Of a stretch of DNA of 37,500 nt, positions 1-20,341 are shown piece after piece. The position numbers and the translations under genes were made by a program. The notes under the pieces are model-generated. The model was given only the letters and a program-made list of their open reading frames with translations, was not told the origin of the DNA and ran no database searches. The DNA is from Neocallimastix lanati (nom. inval.) (lineage: Eukaryota > Neocallimastigomycota > Neocallimastigomycetes > Neocallimastigales > Neocallimastigaceae): NCBI GenBank assembly GCA_016946835.1, contig JACVTC010000048.1, positions 147,501-185,000 of the forward strand, read 5' to 3'. The first letter of the stretch is position 1, and each line of letters starts with the position of its first letter.

Positions 1-100
1 ATTTTTATTTTTATTTATTTAATATATATTTCAAAATATATAATTGTAAATAAGATAATATTTAATAATTTTTTTTTTTAATAAAATTTATTTAAAATAG

Positions 101-346
101 ATTCTTGTAAAGAAGTTGCTAAATCTTATGGTTTTAAGAAGCCAATTTTATCTAAAGAAATTATATCATGGAGACCATCTATATGGCCATTTGAAGATCA
201 ACAATTACTCGATTGTCCATATGATTTAGATAATGAATGTTTTGGATCTGTTTTGGTGTTTAATGATTCAAACACTGTAATGATAATATAAATTTTTATT
301 TTTTAATTTAATATAAAATTATATATATATTTATATAAATTATAAA

Positions 347-383
<37 letters not shown>

Positions 384-768
384 CTAATTAATAATAAATA
401 AATTTAACAATTATTATATATTATAAATACATTAAATTTATAGTGGGGCCAAGATATTCAAATTGGTTGCGATATATTACGTTCTATAAATGGTAAACTT
501 GGAACTCAACAAATTCCATATGAACAACAAGCCGTTCCATGTTACTTTGCCTCATCTGATCTTTTATGGTCTAATGATTTCCCATTATCCCGTTTCGGTC
601 AAGGTGCTTTTAAGATCGCATTTTTAAAGCTTTTCAAGGTAAATTTTAATACTTATGATAAATAATAATAATAATAAAAATAATATATATAATTAATATA
701 TTTAATTCAATGATTGATTATTAAATTATTATTATTATATTAATATTAATGTTTTATTTATAATTAAT

Positions 769-801
<33 letters not shown>

Positions 802-1315
802 AATTAACAGGAAAAAATGTAGAAGTTATTCAATATGGCAAACCAGAAAAGACAACATATGATTTTACCAAAAATTTATTAGAAAAATTTTCAAAAAATT
901 ATTTAAATGAAGAAATCTCAAATGTTTATGCTGTTGGTGATAATCCAAGTGTTGATATTTTAGGGTAAGTTTTCCCTTTTAGTATTATCATTTTATTATT
1001 ATTTTTATTTTCATTTTCAAATAAATATTAATTAATAATTATTTATGTGTATGTATAATTATTTAAATAATTCGCCTTTACATAAATTAATACTAATAAA
1101 TTTTTATCTTTAAAAAAAAAAAAATAATAATACGAATAATATATAGTGCAAATAATTATGGATGGCATTCAATTTTAGTTCGTACTGGTGTATTTAGAAC
1201 TGGAAAAAATGATAAAAAGTATCCAGCCAAGACTGTCGTAAATAATGTATTGGATAGTGTAAAATTCATTTTATCACAGGAAAATCTTTTAAATGAAAAT
1301 GAAAATGAAAACTAA
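101..1315 (+). CDS. HAD-superfamily IIA hydrolase, CECR5/HDHD5-like (5'-partial)
   Basis: Predicted exons are <101-276, 444-638, 801-964 and 1147-1315 (TAA stop). The first visible exon follows an AG acceptor, so the start codon and N-terminal HAD motif lie upstream of the window. Frame is kept across three introns, and each junction restores family-like sequence. The first junction joins ...NDSNT to WGQDIQIGCDIL, a stretch typical of CECR5-type proteins. The last two exons join into VGDNPSVDILGANNYGWHSI, followed by LVRTGVF. This is the C-terminal HAD acidic motif (GDNP..D), which helps bind Mg2+, followed by the conserved GAN..GW.S.LV.TG block of subfamily IIA. Family members are often mitochondrial and their substrates are mostly unknown; no targeting signal can be judged here. 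The reading ends in a short Asn/Glu repeat. Family call is firm; substrate is not inferred. Confidence 0.85.
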
Positions 1316-1470
1316 TTTAAATTTTTAAATTTTTTATATTTAAATTATTATTTTTATTATTTATTATTTTATTTTTATTTTTATTTTTTGTTATTATTGT
1401 TTGTTTTTTTAAAAGGCAAAACAAAAATGATAAAAAAGTTAAACAAAATAAAATAAAAATTAAATATAAT

Positions 1471-1534
<64 letters not shown>

Positions 1535-2419
1535 GTTAAAGAAAAAATAGTTGAATTTATAATAATTAACAAGTAAAATTGGTAATATCATCAATTATTA
1601 TTAATATATATTCAACAAAGCAAAATCTAAATATGAATTTTTTTTTTTTTTTTTAATACTTAATTTAATTTATATATAATCTATCGGCAATTTGAATATT
1701 AATTGTAAAAGTTAATTATTATAATACAAATAATGATAGTTAAAACATTTAATCTAATAATGCTTTAGCATATATATAATAATATATAATAATATTAAAA
1801 TCATTATCATAATAATAAAAGATAAAATAAAATAAATAAAATAAAATAAAATAAAATAAAATAAAAATAAACTAAAATAAAATGAAGTAAAATAAAATAA
1901 AATAAAAACATATAAACAAATCATAGTAATAAAGAGTTTAATTATAATAATTAATTTTTATCAATTTTATTATATCATCTTTATTCTATTTATAATATTA
2001 ATAAATTAATAATATCATTATTACTATTGCATTATTGGTATTTTATATATATATATATTTAGTTTTTTAATTATATTGTTGATTTTATTAAATTTAATTT
2101 CTTTACTCCTAATCTTTACTTTACAATTAATATTACACATTTTACATATTTTATTATATATTTTATTATATATATATATATTTATAAAAATAATCAATAA
2201 TAATTATTTTCTTTGATGATTTTCACTAATAAATTGTCCTATATCAATCTATACATTTCTCTTCAACTTTATTTTTTATTTAAAAAAATAAAGATATCTA
2301 ATTACATAAAGGTTTACCAAAGTATTCAACGTTTACCTCTTTAGACCTGATTTTTATGGTATATATATATATACATATTTTTTTTTTTTAAATAATTAAT
2401 ATAAAATTTTGATATATAA

Positions 2420-2457
<38 letters not shown>

Positions 2458-2972
2458 GTTGTAATACCACTAATAAAATACAGTAGAGTACTGTTCTAGG
2501 TCAAGGAAATATACTCATTAATATTTTTATTTTTTTAAAAGTGAAAATTTATATTCAATATTCAATATATACTTAAAAAAAAAAAAAAAAAAAAACAAAG
2601 CATAATATTTAAAAAATAGCATATTTTTAAAAAAAATTTACAATAACAAAAATCCTTTTTAATATAAGTATGTTATAAAAAGGAAAAAATTTAAAAATGT
2701 CAATGTTGTAAAAAAAAAAAAAAAAAAAAAACTATTTTTTAATTAAAATTAATATATATCTTTTAATTGTAAGATCATATTATACTTTCTAAAATAAATT
2801 TTTTTTCAAACTTATATTAAAAAAAAAAAAAAAAAAAAGTGATTTATTAGGCTATATTCATAAAAAAAGATACTATTCTTAGTATTCCCATGCCAAAATA
2901 TATATTAATTATAAAAAGTATACATTTAAATTAACAAGTTTTTATATGTATCAAAAATAATAAGGAAAAAAT
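1316..2972. other. Intergenic AT-rich stretch, no gene seen
   Basis: I see no coding region. The stretch holds a 52-base poly(A) run (1480-1531), a short array of AAAAT-type pentamers near 1825-1910, shorter (ATA)n and poly(A) tracts, and two small perfect hairpins (2482-2496 and around 2870-2886). The hydrophobic poly-Phe reading on the minus strand over the poly(A) run is a homopolymer artefact. Confidence 0.7.
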
Positions 2973-3030
2973 GAAGACTATAATGATTGTACTAATTTTG
3001 TTGTTTTTATTGAAACTGGTAAATCATTAA
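2973..3030 (+). CDS. Possible first coding exon or relic: signal-peptide-like leader
   Basis: An ATG preceded by A-rich sequence opens an 18-residue reading MKTIMIVLILLFLLKLVNH. The charged start followed by a Leu/Ile run looks like a signal peptide. A GTAAAT donor lies after the codon for Leu-16 (3019), so this could be the first exon of a small secreted-protein gene. I could not find a convincing second exon in the next 600 bases. It may be a relic or chance. Confidence 0.2.
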
Positions 3031-3626
3031 ATTATTATTATTATTATAAATATAACAAAATTAAAAAAATTATTTTTCTGTATATATATATAGTACATAT
3101 TAATTTTAGTGATTTTTTAATATATAAAAAAAAAATTAAAAATTATATTATCTGAAATTTATCTTAAATAAAATTTGTCTCCATTTTTATTTAAAAATTT
3201 TTTTAAAAATTTTCATAATTTTTAATATAAATGATATATATATTTTTTATATTTGAATATTTTTTAATAAATTATGTGTATATAATAATTTAACATTAAA
3301 ATGGATGATTAATAAATAAAAACATAAAAAAAAAAAAAAAAAAGTAAAAGCTTTTTATTATTAATACAAAACATTTAAATATGTAACAAATAATAACATA
3401 TAAACTTTTCTTTTTTATAAATAAATCTAAATATATAAAAATAAAGCTAAATAAAATAAAATAAAATAAAAATAAAAATAAAACGCTTAATAATATTATT
3501 CATTAAATTTTATATGTAACTAACCAAACCTCAAATAATAGTGTTTTCTAGATAAAGGAAAAGAATATATTTTATTTTTATATTATTTATATTTTATTAA
3601 ATTGTTTACTTTAATTGCTATTTATC

Positions 3627-3929
3627 TAATAATTAATAATATTTTCAGGAATAAATATCTTTTCTATTTCTTCATTGTTGTCATTAATGTATGAATTATC
3701 CATTTTTGTTGGACTTTAAACCTGAAATATATAATTTATTATCAGTATGATAAGAATGATAGAAGAATTTATATACACAAAGTATTACTGTATCAATGGA
3801 AGGGTAGAAGGATTGATCTATTTCCAATGATTATCCCAATGCTAGAGGAATATACGACGGTTTGAGTATTGAATTGAATATCTGGGTATTTTGATGGATC
3901 AATGAACTACAACAACAGATTTAATGAAT

Positions 3930-3964
<35 letters not shown>

Positions 3965-4890
3965 TTATTTATTTATTTATTTATTTTGCTTCTTTAAGTT
4001 GCTTTATAAAATAATAAATGTCTTTCATTAAAGTGTCTTGACTAATAACTTTTAAATAATTTATGTTTTTTTTTTTTTTTGTCTGTGGTTAGTGTGACAT
4101 TCTAGTATAAGAGAGAGCAGCATTCGAAATTAAGGTTTCTTTTGGTAAATTGTTATAAAGATGAGTTGCCCTTGTTATCATTTCCATAAGCATAGCTTGT
4201 GCGGTAACACCATTAACCATACAAAATTTAGAAATTGGAGCAGAGTCATGCTTATAATCTCTAGTAACAATTATTAACATAATTATATGACATGCTATCC
4301 ATCTTTGATATAAAATAACTTTCTATTATTTCATTCCAGACTTCTGGAGATCTACCAAAAGTTTCATCTGTATTTCGGTAGAGTTTTCTTTTCTTTCATC
4401 AAAGTTTGCAAGAGCTTCATTATCTTTTTCTAATGTTTCTACCTTTTAATAAATTTATGAGTGAGATCAAATAGGTCAAAAACAATTCTTCCATTATTAA
4501 TCTCATGTGGAGTAACGATAGTTGACTTAGTTTGATTACCTTTAATTTTTAATTGATAAATTTTGAAATTTCAAAAAGTAACTTGAACATTCTTATTTTC
4601 TTCATCAAAAATTGGATGAAATGGAATTATCCATTCTTCGGTGAAAAATTATGGAAAACATCTATATTGTTCAAATATAAACTTATTGTATAAATATAAA
4701 ATATAATATTGAACTTTATTTGATATTTTAGTGTTCCTTCTAAAGTTATCTATCCTCTTTTTGAGTTAATAAATTATTTCAGAATTTACTTATTAATGGA
4801 CATTTAAGTATTTGGTTATTATTCAAAATAAATTCTTCATAGCACTTAAGAAGACCTGGTGATATATTAGAAAATGATAATAAAAAAAAA
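3627..4890 (-). pseudogene. Decayed minus-strand gene of unknown family
   Basis: The minus strand carries several blocks with normal amino-acid composition, unlike the surrounding AT-rich DNA, but broken by stops and frame changes. Reading 5' to 3' on the minus strand: a block near 4870-4780 (SPGLLKCYEEFILNNNQILK); one near 4650-4440 (contains NNGRIVFDLFDLTHKFIKR); one near 4440-4330 in another frame (ETLEKDNEALANFDERKENS); an open block at 4280-4089 (contains VNGVTAQAMLMEMITRATHL then YNNLPKE); one near 4065-3985; and a short C-terminal-looking block near 3711-3627 ending in a stop. The 4280-4089 block weakly resembles the 'NGV...NLPKE' part of Ty1/copia integrases, but the other blocks do not fit a copia polyprotein. 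It lies on the opposite strand to the copia pol relic next door. I do not recognise the family. Confidence 0.4.
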
Positions 4891-4926
4891 AAAAAAAAAA
4901 AAAACATAATTATAATAAATTAGTAA

Positions 4927-6345
4927 ATCACATTGTAAGCGAGATTCCTTTCAATTATACAAAAGCAATTAACAATATAAATAAAGAAAAAATAGATTTA
5001 AGTAATAAAAGAAGAATTAAATAAATTATATTCTAATAATATTATAACAATAGTGTAATCGATCTCAAATAGAAGTAATTTAATATAAATATTCACTATT
5101 AAAGAAGACGAAAACAATAATACAACAAAATATAAGGCTCGACTTGTGACAAAGGGGTTTTTAACCATATCTTCAGAACCAATTCCAATTACGACCATAC
5201 ATACTCACCAACTCTAAATTTCGACAGTTTAAAATTCATCATAGCATTAGCCTCAAAATTAAATTGGAACATTTACAAAATCGATAGAAAGACTGCCTAT
5301 CTAAATACTTTTTTTTTATGGAAACTCATAGAAATTCCGCCAGACGAAAAAATTATAGAAACCTTTTGGAAACTCAATGAAGCTTTATATGGCCTTAGAA
5401 AATCAAACCATCAATGGTTTTAAACTATATCTGAATTTATCAAGATGCAAAACTTTATTCAACTTAATTCTTAATTAATTTGTATCTTTTACGAAAACCA
5501 ATAAATCATGGAAAAAGTCATATGTATCATAGGGTTTATATGTCAATGATATGATTATACGTAGCACCAATTATGAAATATATAATATTATAAAAAGAAT
5601 TACATCTCGTTACAAAATTTAAAACATTTATATTGGGTATAACTATTGAAAAACAAATTTTTAATTATTATATTTCCCAGAGAATTTTTATCAAAAACAT
5701 TTTAAAAACTTTTAATATTTCTACTATTCAAAAAAAAAAAAAAAAAAAAAAAAAAAACTAATACGCCATGCACCTTTTAATTCTACTAAAAATAATAATC
5801 TTTTTAATCCCACCAAGGGAAAAAGTATAACAGGATCATTAATTTATTTAGCTAAATGTACCAGGCCAGATAAAGGTCGGATATATCTTTAGCTGTTCAT
5901 AAAGCAGCAAGACATTAGGAAAATCCTATTAGGACTGATATTTCTATAATTAATAGTTTTAAATATATTAATAATACTTAAAAATTACAAAATTTTATAT
6001 AATGATTTTGGTATTTTTTCATGCTTATACTGATGCAAATTTTGCCGGGGACAGAAAAGATCGAAAATTTACATAAGGTCATATTTTCTTATTAGGTAAT
6101 TTTCCTATCATCTGGTATTCCAAGAAATAAAGCATTGTGGTTATTATCAGTAAAATTCGAATGTATTATCTGAATGCACGAACGAAAAAAAAAAAAAGCG
6201 CTATAGTTTCCAAACATCATGTTTGAAGTATTTAATTTTAAATTGATAATTCCAATATATACAGACAACAAGTTTAGTAAAATCACAATAGAAAATGGTG
6301 AAATAAGCACAAAATTGAAACGAATTGCAGTAAAAATATTAGTTT
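4927..6345 (+). mobile_element. Ty1/copia-like pol relic: reverse transcriptase and RNase H
   Basis: The plus strand, read through several frameshifts and stops, follows the 3' half of a Ty1/copia pol in the right order. Near 4938 comes SEIPFNYTKAINNINKEK, similar to the EP..Y.EAI start of the RT domain. Near 5125-5165 comes TKYKARLVTKGF (family: YKARLVAKGF). Near 5375-5425 comes LNEALYGLRKSNHQWF (family: L..ALYGL.QS...W). Then a Y-x-D-D-M catalytic-type segment appears near 5540, a GSLIYLAKCTRPDI-like segment near 5830-5870, and RNase H blocks AYTDANFAGDRKDRKFT near 6023 and FPIIWYSKK near 6105. The end, near 6290-6345, resembles the DN...K.I.VK tail. No Gag, protease or integrase is seen on this strand and no LTR was found at either edge, so it is a truncated dead copy. 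Confidence 0.8.
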
Positions 6346-7296
6346 ATATTTTATTATTACTACCCTTTATGTATATATTTTATATATATATTTTTTATTT
6401 TTATTCTGTTAATATTAAAATATATATATTTAAACTTTTATAAATTTAAAAAAAAAATATGATCTATAAGAATTTTTTTTATATTATTATTTAATCATTT
6501 AAATAAAATAAATTTACACTGCATATCATTTTTTAAAAAAATTATTTATAAATATTTATTAGTTTTTTTTTTTAATATTTTATTTACTTTTTCTTTATAT
6601 TGTAATTATATGTATATTTCATTTTTTTTTTTTTTTAATCATTTAATATTTTATTATAAATATTTTATATTTTATTTAGTTTTATTTTTTTTTATTTTTT
6701 TTTTTTTTTTTATTTTTTTTGTAAAATGTACTATTTATTATTTACTATTTATTTATTTATTTATTTATTATATAGTAATTATTATTTATATAAAATAGTA
6801 AAAATATTATATATATAAAATAATATTTTTATTATTAATATATTTTTAAAATACTAATAATATATCATTGATATAAATAAGAATTATAAAGTTTTAATTA
6901 AGTAAAAATATTATTTGATATAAAAATAGAGAATTATATTCAATATTAAAATATAAATATATTTAATTATAAAATTTAAATATTTATATAAAAATGTCAA
7001 AAATAATTGATATATATTAAATATTTATAATATTAGAATTTTAAACTATTAGTAATTTTTCCGTTATAATATATAAATATATATTTTTTCTAAAGTATAA
7101 ATTAAAATGAAATTTTTATAATAAAATATATACATATTGTATAATTATTAAAATTACATTGTACATATTACTAAGAATTTAACATGGAAAATAAGTTTAT
7201 ACTATATGATTCGATTCAGTTAATATTTTTTTTCTTTATAATTTTATTTTATATATTTTTAATTGTATAAATTAACAACTCAAAAGTCCTCATTTT

Positions 7297-7337
<41 letters not shown>

Positions 7338-7629
7338 AAATTATGTATAACAAATTCATTAATAAAAATCAAAAATAATATTTTTATAAAAGTAAATGAA
7401 AAAAATTAAAAGGATTCAAAAGGAACATTCATGTTATATTTAAATTGGAAAGATTAAATATTTTTTTTAATAGCTAATTTTTAATTAATTAGTATAAAAA
7501 TAAAATATACAAATCGAAATAGAAATCATTATAATATTAATAATATTAATATTAATAGTAAAGGGAAACTTTCTCTATGTTAAGTTTTATTATTAAAATA
7601 TTCCATAAAAAATATTATACAAACTTGAA
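6346..7629. other. Intergenic AT-rich stretch upstream of the histidine kinase
   Basis: No gene seen. It contains T-rich runs near 6620-6720 that produce meaningless Phe/Ile readings, and an (AT)n tract at about 7300-7327. The last few hundred bases before 7630 should hold the promoter of the histidine kinase gene, but I cannot point to a defined site. Confidence 0.6.
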
Positions 7630-15141
<7,512 letters not shown>

Positions 15142-15513
15142 AGATATTCAAAAAAAAAAAAAAAAAAAAAAAAAATTTTTTGTTTATTCATTTTTAATTC
15201 TAATTTTTTAATATCAAAAACATTTTATATTAACATAAATTATCAAATATATAATCCTAATTTATTCCATATTTGTTTACATACTGGCATTAATATTATT
15301 ATTATGAATAATATTAATGATGATAATAATATATATATATCATTATTAATAATTTTATTATTTTAATTACATCTTTTTTTATAATTTAACTATTTTTTAT
15401 ATAGATAAATAGGAAATTAATATTAAAAAAAAATTATAATATATAATATTAAAAAAAAAAATTATAAAATATATATTTACATCTTTTTTTCTTTTAGCAT
15501 AGAATACTTATTT

Positions 15514-15576
<63 letters not shown>

Positions 15577-15578
15577 TA

Positions 15579-15609
<31 letters not shown>

Positions 15610-16774
15610 AAATATAATTAATTTTTATCATTATATACTATATTTATTGTTTCTTTTTATCATTATTTTTTTATTATATTATTATTATCTATTTATCTAT
15701 TCATTTATTTAATTTTTATTAATATTTATACATATTTATTTAAGATAGTTTAGAAAAATATAATTTATATTTTTATAAAAATAATATTAATAAATATTAA
15801 TAATATACCCACAAATTATTATAAATTTTTTAAAGTTTTTCTTTTATTAATTTTTCATATAGTCAGAATGTAAATATTTTATATTGGAAATATTAATAAA
15901 TATGCATATATAAAATAAGCAAAAAACTCTATAATTCAGTAACAAAAAAATATATATATATATATTTACGACATTGATTAATAATATTATTTAAATATAT
16001 CTTTGAATTATCATTTCAAAATCATTAAAAAAAAATAAATAAAAAAAAATAATTTAATTGATTTTAATTATTTACAAATATATTTTATATTACTAGATAT
16101 TACTAATTATTAATGATCTCATTTTTAGAGGTAATAATTTTCTTTAAATATAAATAATAAATATATAAAAATTGAATGTTTTCTCTGAATATATATTCTG
16201 ATTATGTTCGGTTTATTTTATGGATTAACCATACAATCAAATAACAAATAAAAATCAGTATATTAAAATTTAATTATAAAAATAATTTAATCTAAATAAA
16301 GTTTTAAAATAAAATATATTATTTATATCATATTTATCATTGGAGTAAAATATCAGTATTATACATTTATTACAATTAATTGTAATATATTGTTTATATA
16401 TTGTTTAATTGAATATGGAATATTACATAAAGTTTATTTTATCTTTACTAAGATTTATTATTTAATAAAAATTATAAAAATAAAAAGTGAATTTTTAAAT
16501 AAATAAATAAATAAATAATAAATAAATAATAAATAAATAATAAATAAATAATAAATAAATAATAAATATTATAGAATGAAATTATAATTATTTAGACTTT
16601 ACCAAAATTAATTATAAATAAAGTTATACTTTTTTTATTAATAAAAATTATTACTAAAAAATTATCAATAAAAAATTGATTTTACTAATGAAATATATGA
16701 TTATTACCAGAATTTTTTTTTTTTTTTTTTTGGTTGTGTTTTTTTTATTTTCTTTCTTTTTAACTTCTTTTTAA

Positions 16775-16817
<43 letters not shown>

Positions 16818-18073
16818 ATATTAATTTATTATTAAATGCTTTTTGGTTTTTAATACAAAGATATATAATTTTATTAATATATATAAAATTAAATTAATCA
16901 TATAATTGAGAATTTGATAGTATAAGATTTACATTTCTCTTTATTTACCTCTTTCTATTTCATTTTATTTACTTTGTAAAAGCACTATTTATAAAATATT
17001 ATATTTTATAATCTTTTTTTCACTTAATTTTATTAATTTAAATAATTAATGATAAAAAGTAGTCTTATTTCAACTTTTGAAAATAATCATACAATACTTC
17101 ATTAATATTTTTTATCATTTATTTATTATTTATTATTTACTTTGTTTTATTTCCTATGGCTAGTGATAAAACTTTAAATTTATTTGTATATCATATTTTT
17201 TAATAAATGAAATATATAGTTTTAATTAATTTTATTAATTTATTTAATTATTTAATATATATTATATATTATTTTAATATTATTAGATTTATGCAATTTT
17301 CATTTATTTATTATTTTTTATTTTAATATTCATTTTTTCTTATTTTATTGTTGTTTTTATTATTTTTTTTTTATTGTTTTATCTATAAAACAATATTATT
17401 AAAATAGGAAAACAAAAAAAAGAAAAAAATACTGAGAAGAATTGGTTGTAGACTTATAAACAAACAAAAAAAAATATTATTAACGTTTAATTATAAAAGA
17501 AGAAAAAATTATTATTAAACTATAATTTTTTAAATTAATTGTCCATTTATAAATATCAGTTCTTTTTATTATTTTATTATTATTATTATTATTATTTTAC
17601 CTTCTTTTTTTTTTTAAAAAAATAGAATATCTTCATTTGATACAAAATATATATATTTTTATATGAAAAGTTCCTATTATAAATAAATAAATAAATAAAT
17701 ATATAAAATAAAAAGAAATCAATAATATACAAATTGAAAAAAAAAAAAAAAATAAAGGTAAAAATAAAATGAAATTTCATATATATTTATATATAATAAA
17801 TAATAAATATTATTATTGTTATATATTAAACATTAATAGAACCCTTAATTATTTATAATATTTTTTTTTTTTTTTTTTTTTTTTTAATGTTTATTTATAT
17901 TATTATAATAAAGAACTTAATTTAATAAAAATAAATCATATTAATTATAAAGTATTTATATATAAATATTTTATATCATATATATATATATAATATTGAA
18001 TAATAAATACAACTATTAAACAATAAATTTAGTACTTATATAGTTTTATAATAATAGAATATTAAATATAAAG
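15142..18073. other. Long intergenic stretch with simple repeats, no gene seen
   Basis: No supported gene over almost 3 kb. It contains a poly(A) tract just after the histidine kinase stop (15151-15174), an (AAT)n run (15515-15575) followed by (AT)n, an 11-base period array of ATAAATAAATA (about 16500-16566), and a 40-base poly(T) run (16777-16816). An ACCCACAA octamer at 15807-15814 matches the published Dictyostelium upstream element of small RNA genes, but no RNA gene is recognisable at the expected spacing. Confidence 0.6.
16500..16566. repeat. 11-bp tandem repeat, about 6 copies
   Basis: The sequence settles into a period of 11 (two tetramers AAAT plus one trimer AAT) for about six units. 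Simple AT-rich intergenic repeat. Confidence 0.8.
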
Positions 18074-20282
18074 ATGTCGGTATGTCATTAATTTATTATA
18101 TGTAAAAAAATTTCATATATAAATTTAAAAACAAATAATTGTTACTCTTATTAAATAGATACATATATTGAAAAACATAGGGAAGAGGAATTGTTACAAA
18201 TAGTACTGTAAAAACATCAATTTCAAAGCTTTTAATTTCAAAGCAAGTTTCATTCAAAAAGAAGCATATTGATGGTAATTATAATAATAATATAAGATTT
18301 ATTTATTTAATAATATTAAAATATGTTACATTATTTTCTTAATAGATATTTTTTTTATTGAATAAAAATGTAATTATATTAACATTATTTATATATGTGT
18401 TATATCTAATATATATTTGTGATATTTATATAAAATACTAATACTAAACAGTTTTAATTCAAGCTACACACCAAAGTAATATTTCACCTGATGAATATTT
18501 CTACTTTATTCATCAAAAAATGTTAGATAGTAATTGGGTGGTAAATAAGTGAAATAAACATAAAATAAAAATAAATAATAATAGTAAAATATTTATAAAA
18601 ACCAATAATTTAAATTATTGTGATATATTTAAAAGATTGTATATAAAGCGTTAATGTTAATTCATATCTTAATGAGAGAAGGTGATAGTGTAAAAGTATT
18701 AAATTATCTTGCAAATTATTCCACGGAAGATTGGTGGGAATTACCAAATCTATCAATAAAAACTGACATTGGTATTTAATAAACTATTACTTTAATAATA
18801 AACATTATATATTAAAAATTTATATAATATATATTTATTATAAATTATTTTCTTAATTTTTCTTTTTATTATTTATTTTATTTTATTTTATTTTATATAT
18901 TTTAAAAATACATTTATATATATATAATTTCGTATTATAAATGGATACTCATACAATTTCAATTTTATATAAATTTCATAAATAAATCAATAATAAAAAC
19001 ATTTATCATACTAGATATAAGTAATTATCACTTATTTTTTTAATAATTAATTAAAAAATATAAAAAAGTGTATAATTATAATAATAACAATAGCAAATAT
19101 ATTTGGTTCAATTTCTTTTCTTCTTTTTTTTATTTTTTTTTTTATTTTTTTATTTTTTTATTTTTATTTTTATTTTTTTTTATTTGTATATTTAGTTGTA
19201 TTTATTATTATTATTATTAGTATTATCAAAAGAAAAAACGAAATATTTCTCAATAATTTTATTTTATAATATATAATATATATCATGAAATACTAATATA
19301 TATATATATATATAAATTCAACTGATAAATAAATCAATAATAAAAATTGTTTTTACCTTAATACATTTATAAATATTTAAATATTTAAAATCAATCCTCT
19401 ATTTTAAAGTGAGAAAAATAAAACCATATGGTCAATATTTAAAGGAAAGAATTAAGGTTTTTAAACAATTAAAGACCGATTTTGTTGCTTCAAGAGAAAA
19501 TAGAGATCTTATGGTTGCTCATATTCGTTCTCTTCCAGTTGAAAATGGTTTATTAAGTGAAGTTGCTTTACTTCAAAGACAACTTAACGCTTTGTTAGCA
19601 TGCAAAGTAATTATTGTTTATTTTATATTACTATTTACATTGTTTATAAAAATTTCAGTTATATATATTTATATATATTAATATTTTATAATTTTTTAAA
19701 TGATAAAATAAAATAAAATAAATAAATTATCTTGATTATTCAAATTAAAGTTTGAAGCAACAAGATTTGATAATGTTGTTAAAATACAAGCATTCCGTTT
19801 ACTTCTTGGTGATTTAATGCCACTTTTCCATATTTTAAACGAAGGAACAATTCATATTCTCGGTATATTAAATAAATTTTATAATTAATATATTAAAATA
19901 TGTTATTGTTGATAACATATAAAAATTATGCAAATACAAATTTTTAATAACTATATTCATTTAAAAATATTATATTATTTTGATTATTTACCAAAATAAA
20001 ACAAAATAATTATAATTATAATAATAATAAAGAGGTTTATTTTGAAATGATTCAATCTCAAGCTCGTATAGCACTTGAAGTTTACAAAATGTTTGTTCAA
20101 CAGACTACAAAAGTAATGGAATTTTTTGAACTTGCAAGAAGTTTACAAAGTGTCCTTCAAGTTGAAATTCCATATATTAAACATGTAATTACAATTTTAT
20201 TATTATTATTATTATTATAATTATAATTATTATTGAATTATTAGATTATTATTTGATAATATTAACGTCAACTACAGTTTTA

Positions 20283-20341
<59 letters not shown>

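Noticed and set aside
1381-1572. Poly-Phe minus-strand reading
   Set aside because: Produced by a 52-base poly(A) run.
4089-4280. Ty1/copia integrase on the minus strand
   Set aside because: The NGV...NLPKE resemblance is short, the catalytic D-D-E residues cannot be placed, and the neighbouring minus-strand blocks are not copia-like. Kept only as part of an unidentified pseudogene.
6610-6798. Phe/Ile/Tyr-rich plus-strand reading
   Set aside because: Product of T-rich DNA with no normal amino-acid composition.
15807-15814. ACCCACAA matching the Dictyostelium small-RNA upstream element
   Set aside because: A short degenerate octamer expected by chance about once or twice in this much sequence on both strands; no recognisable snRNA, snoRNA or class I RNA follows at the usual spacing.
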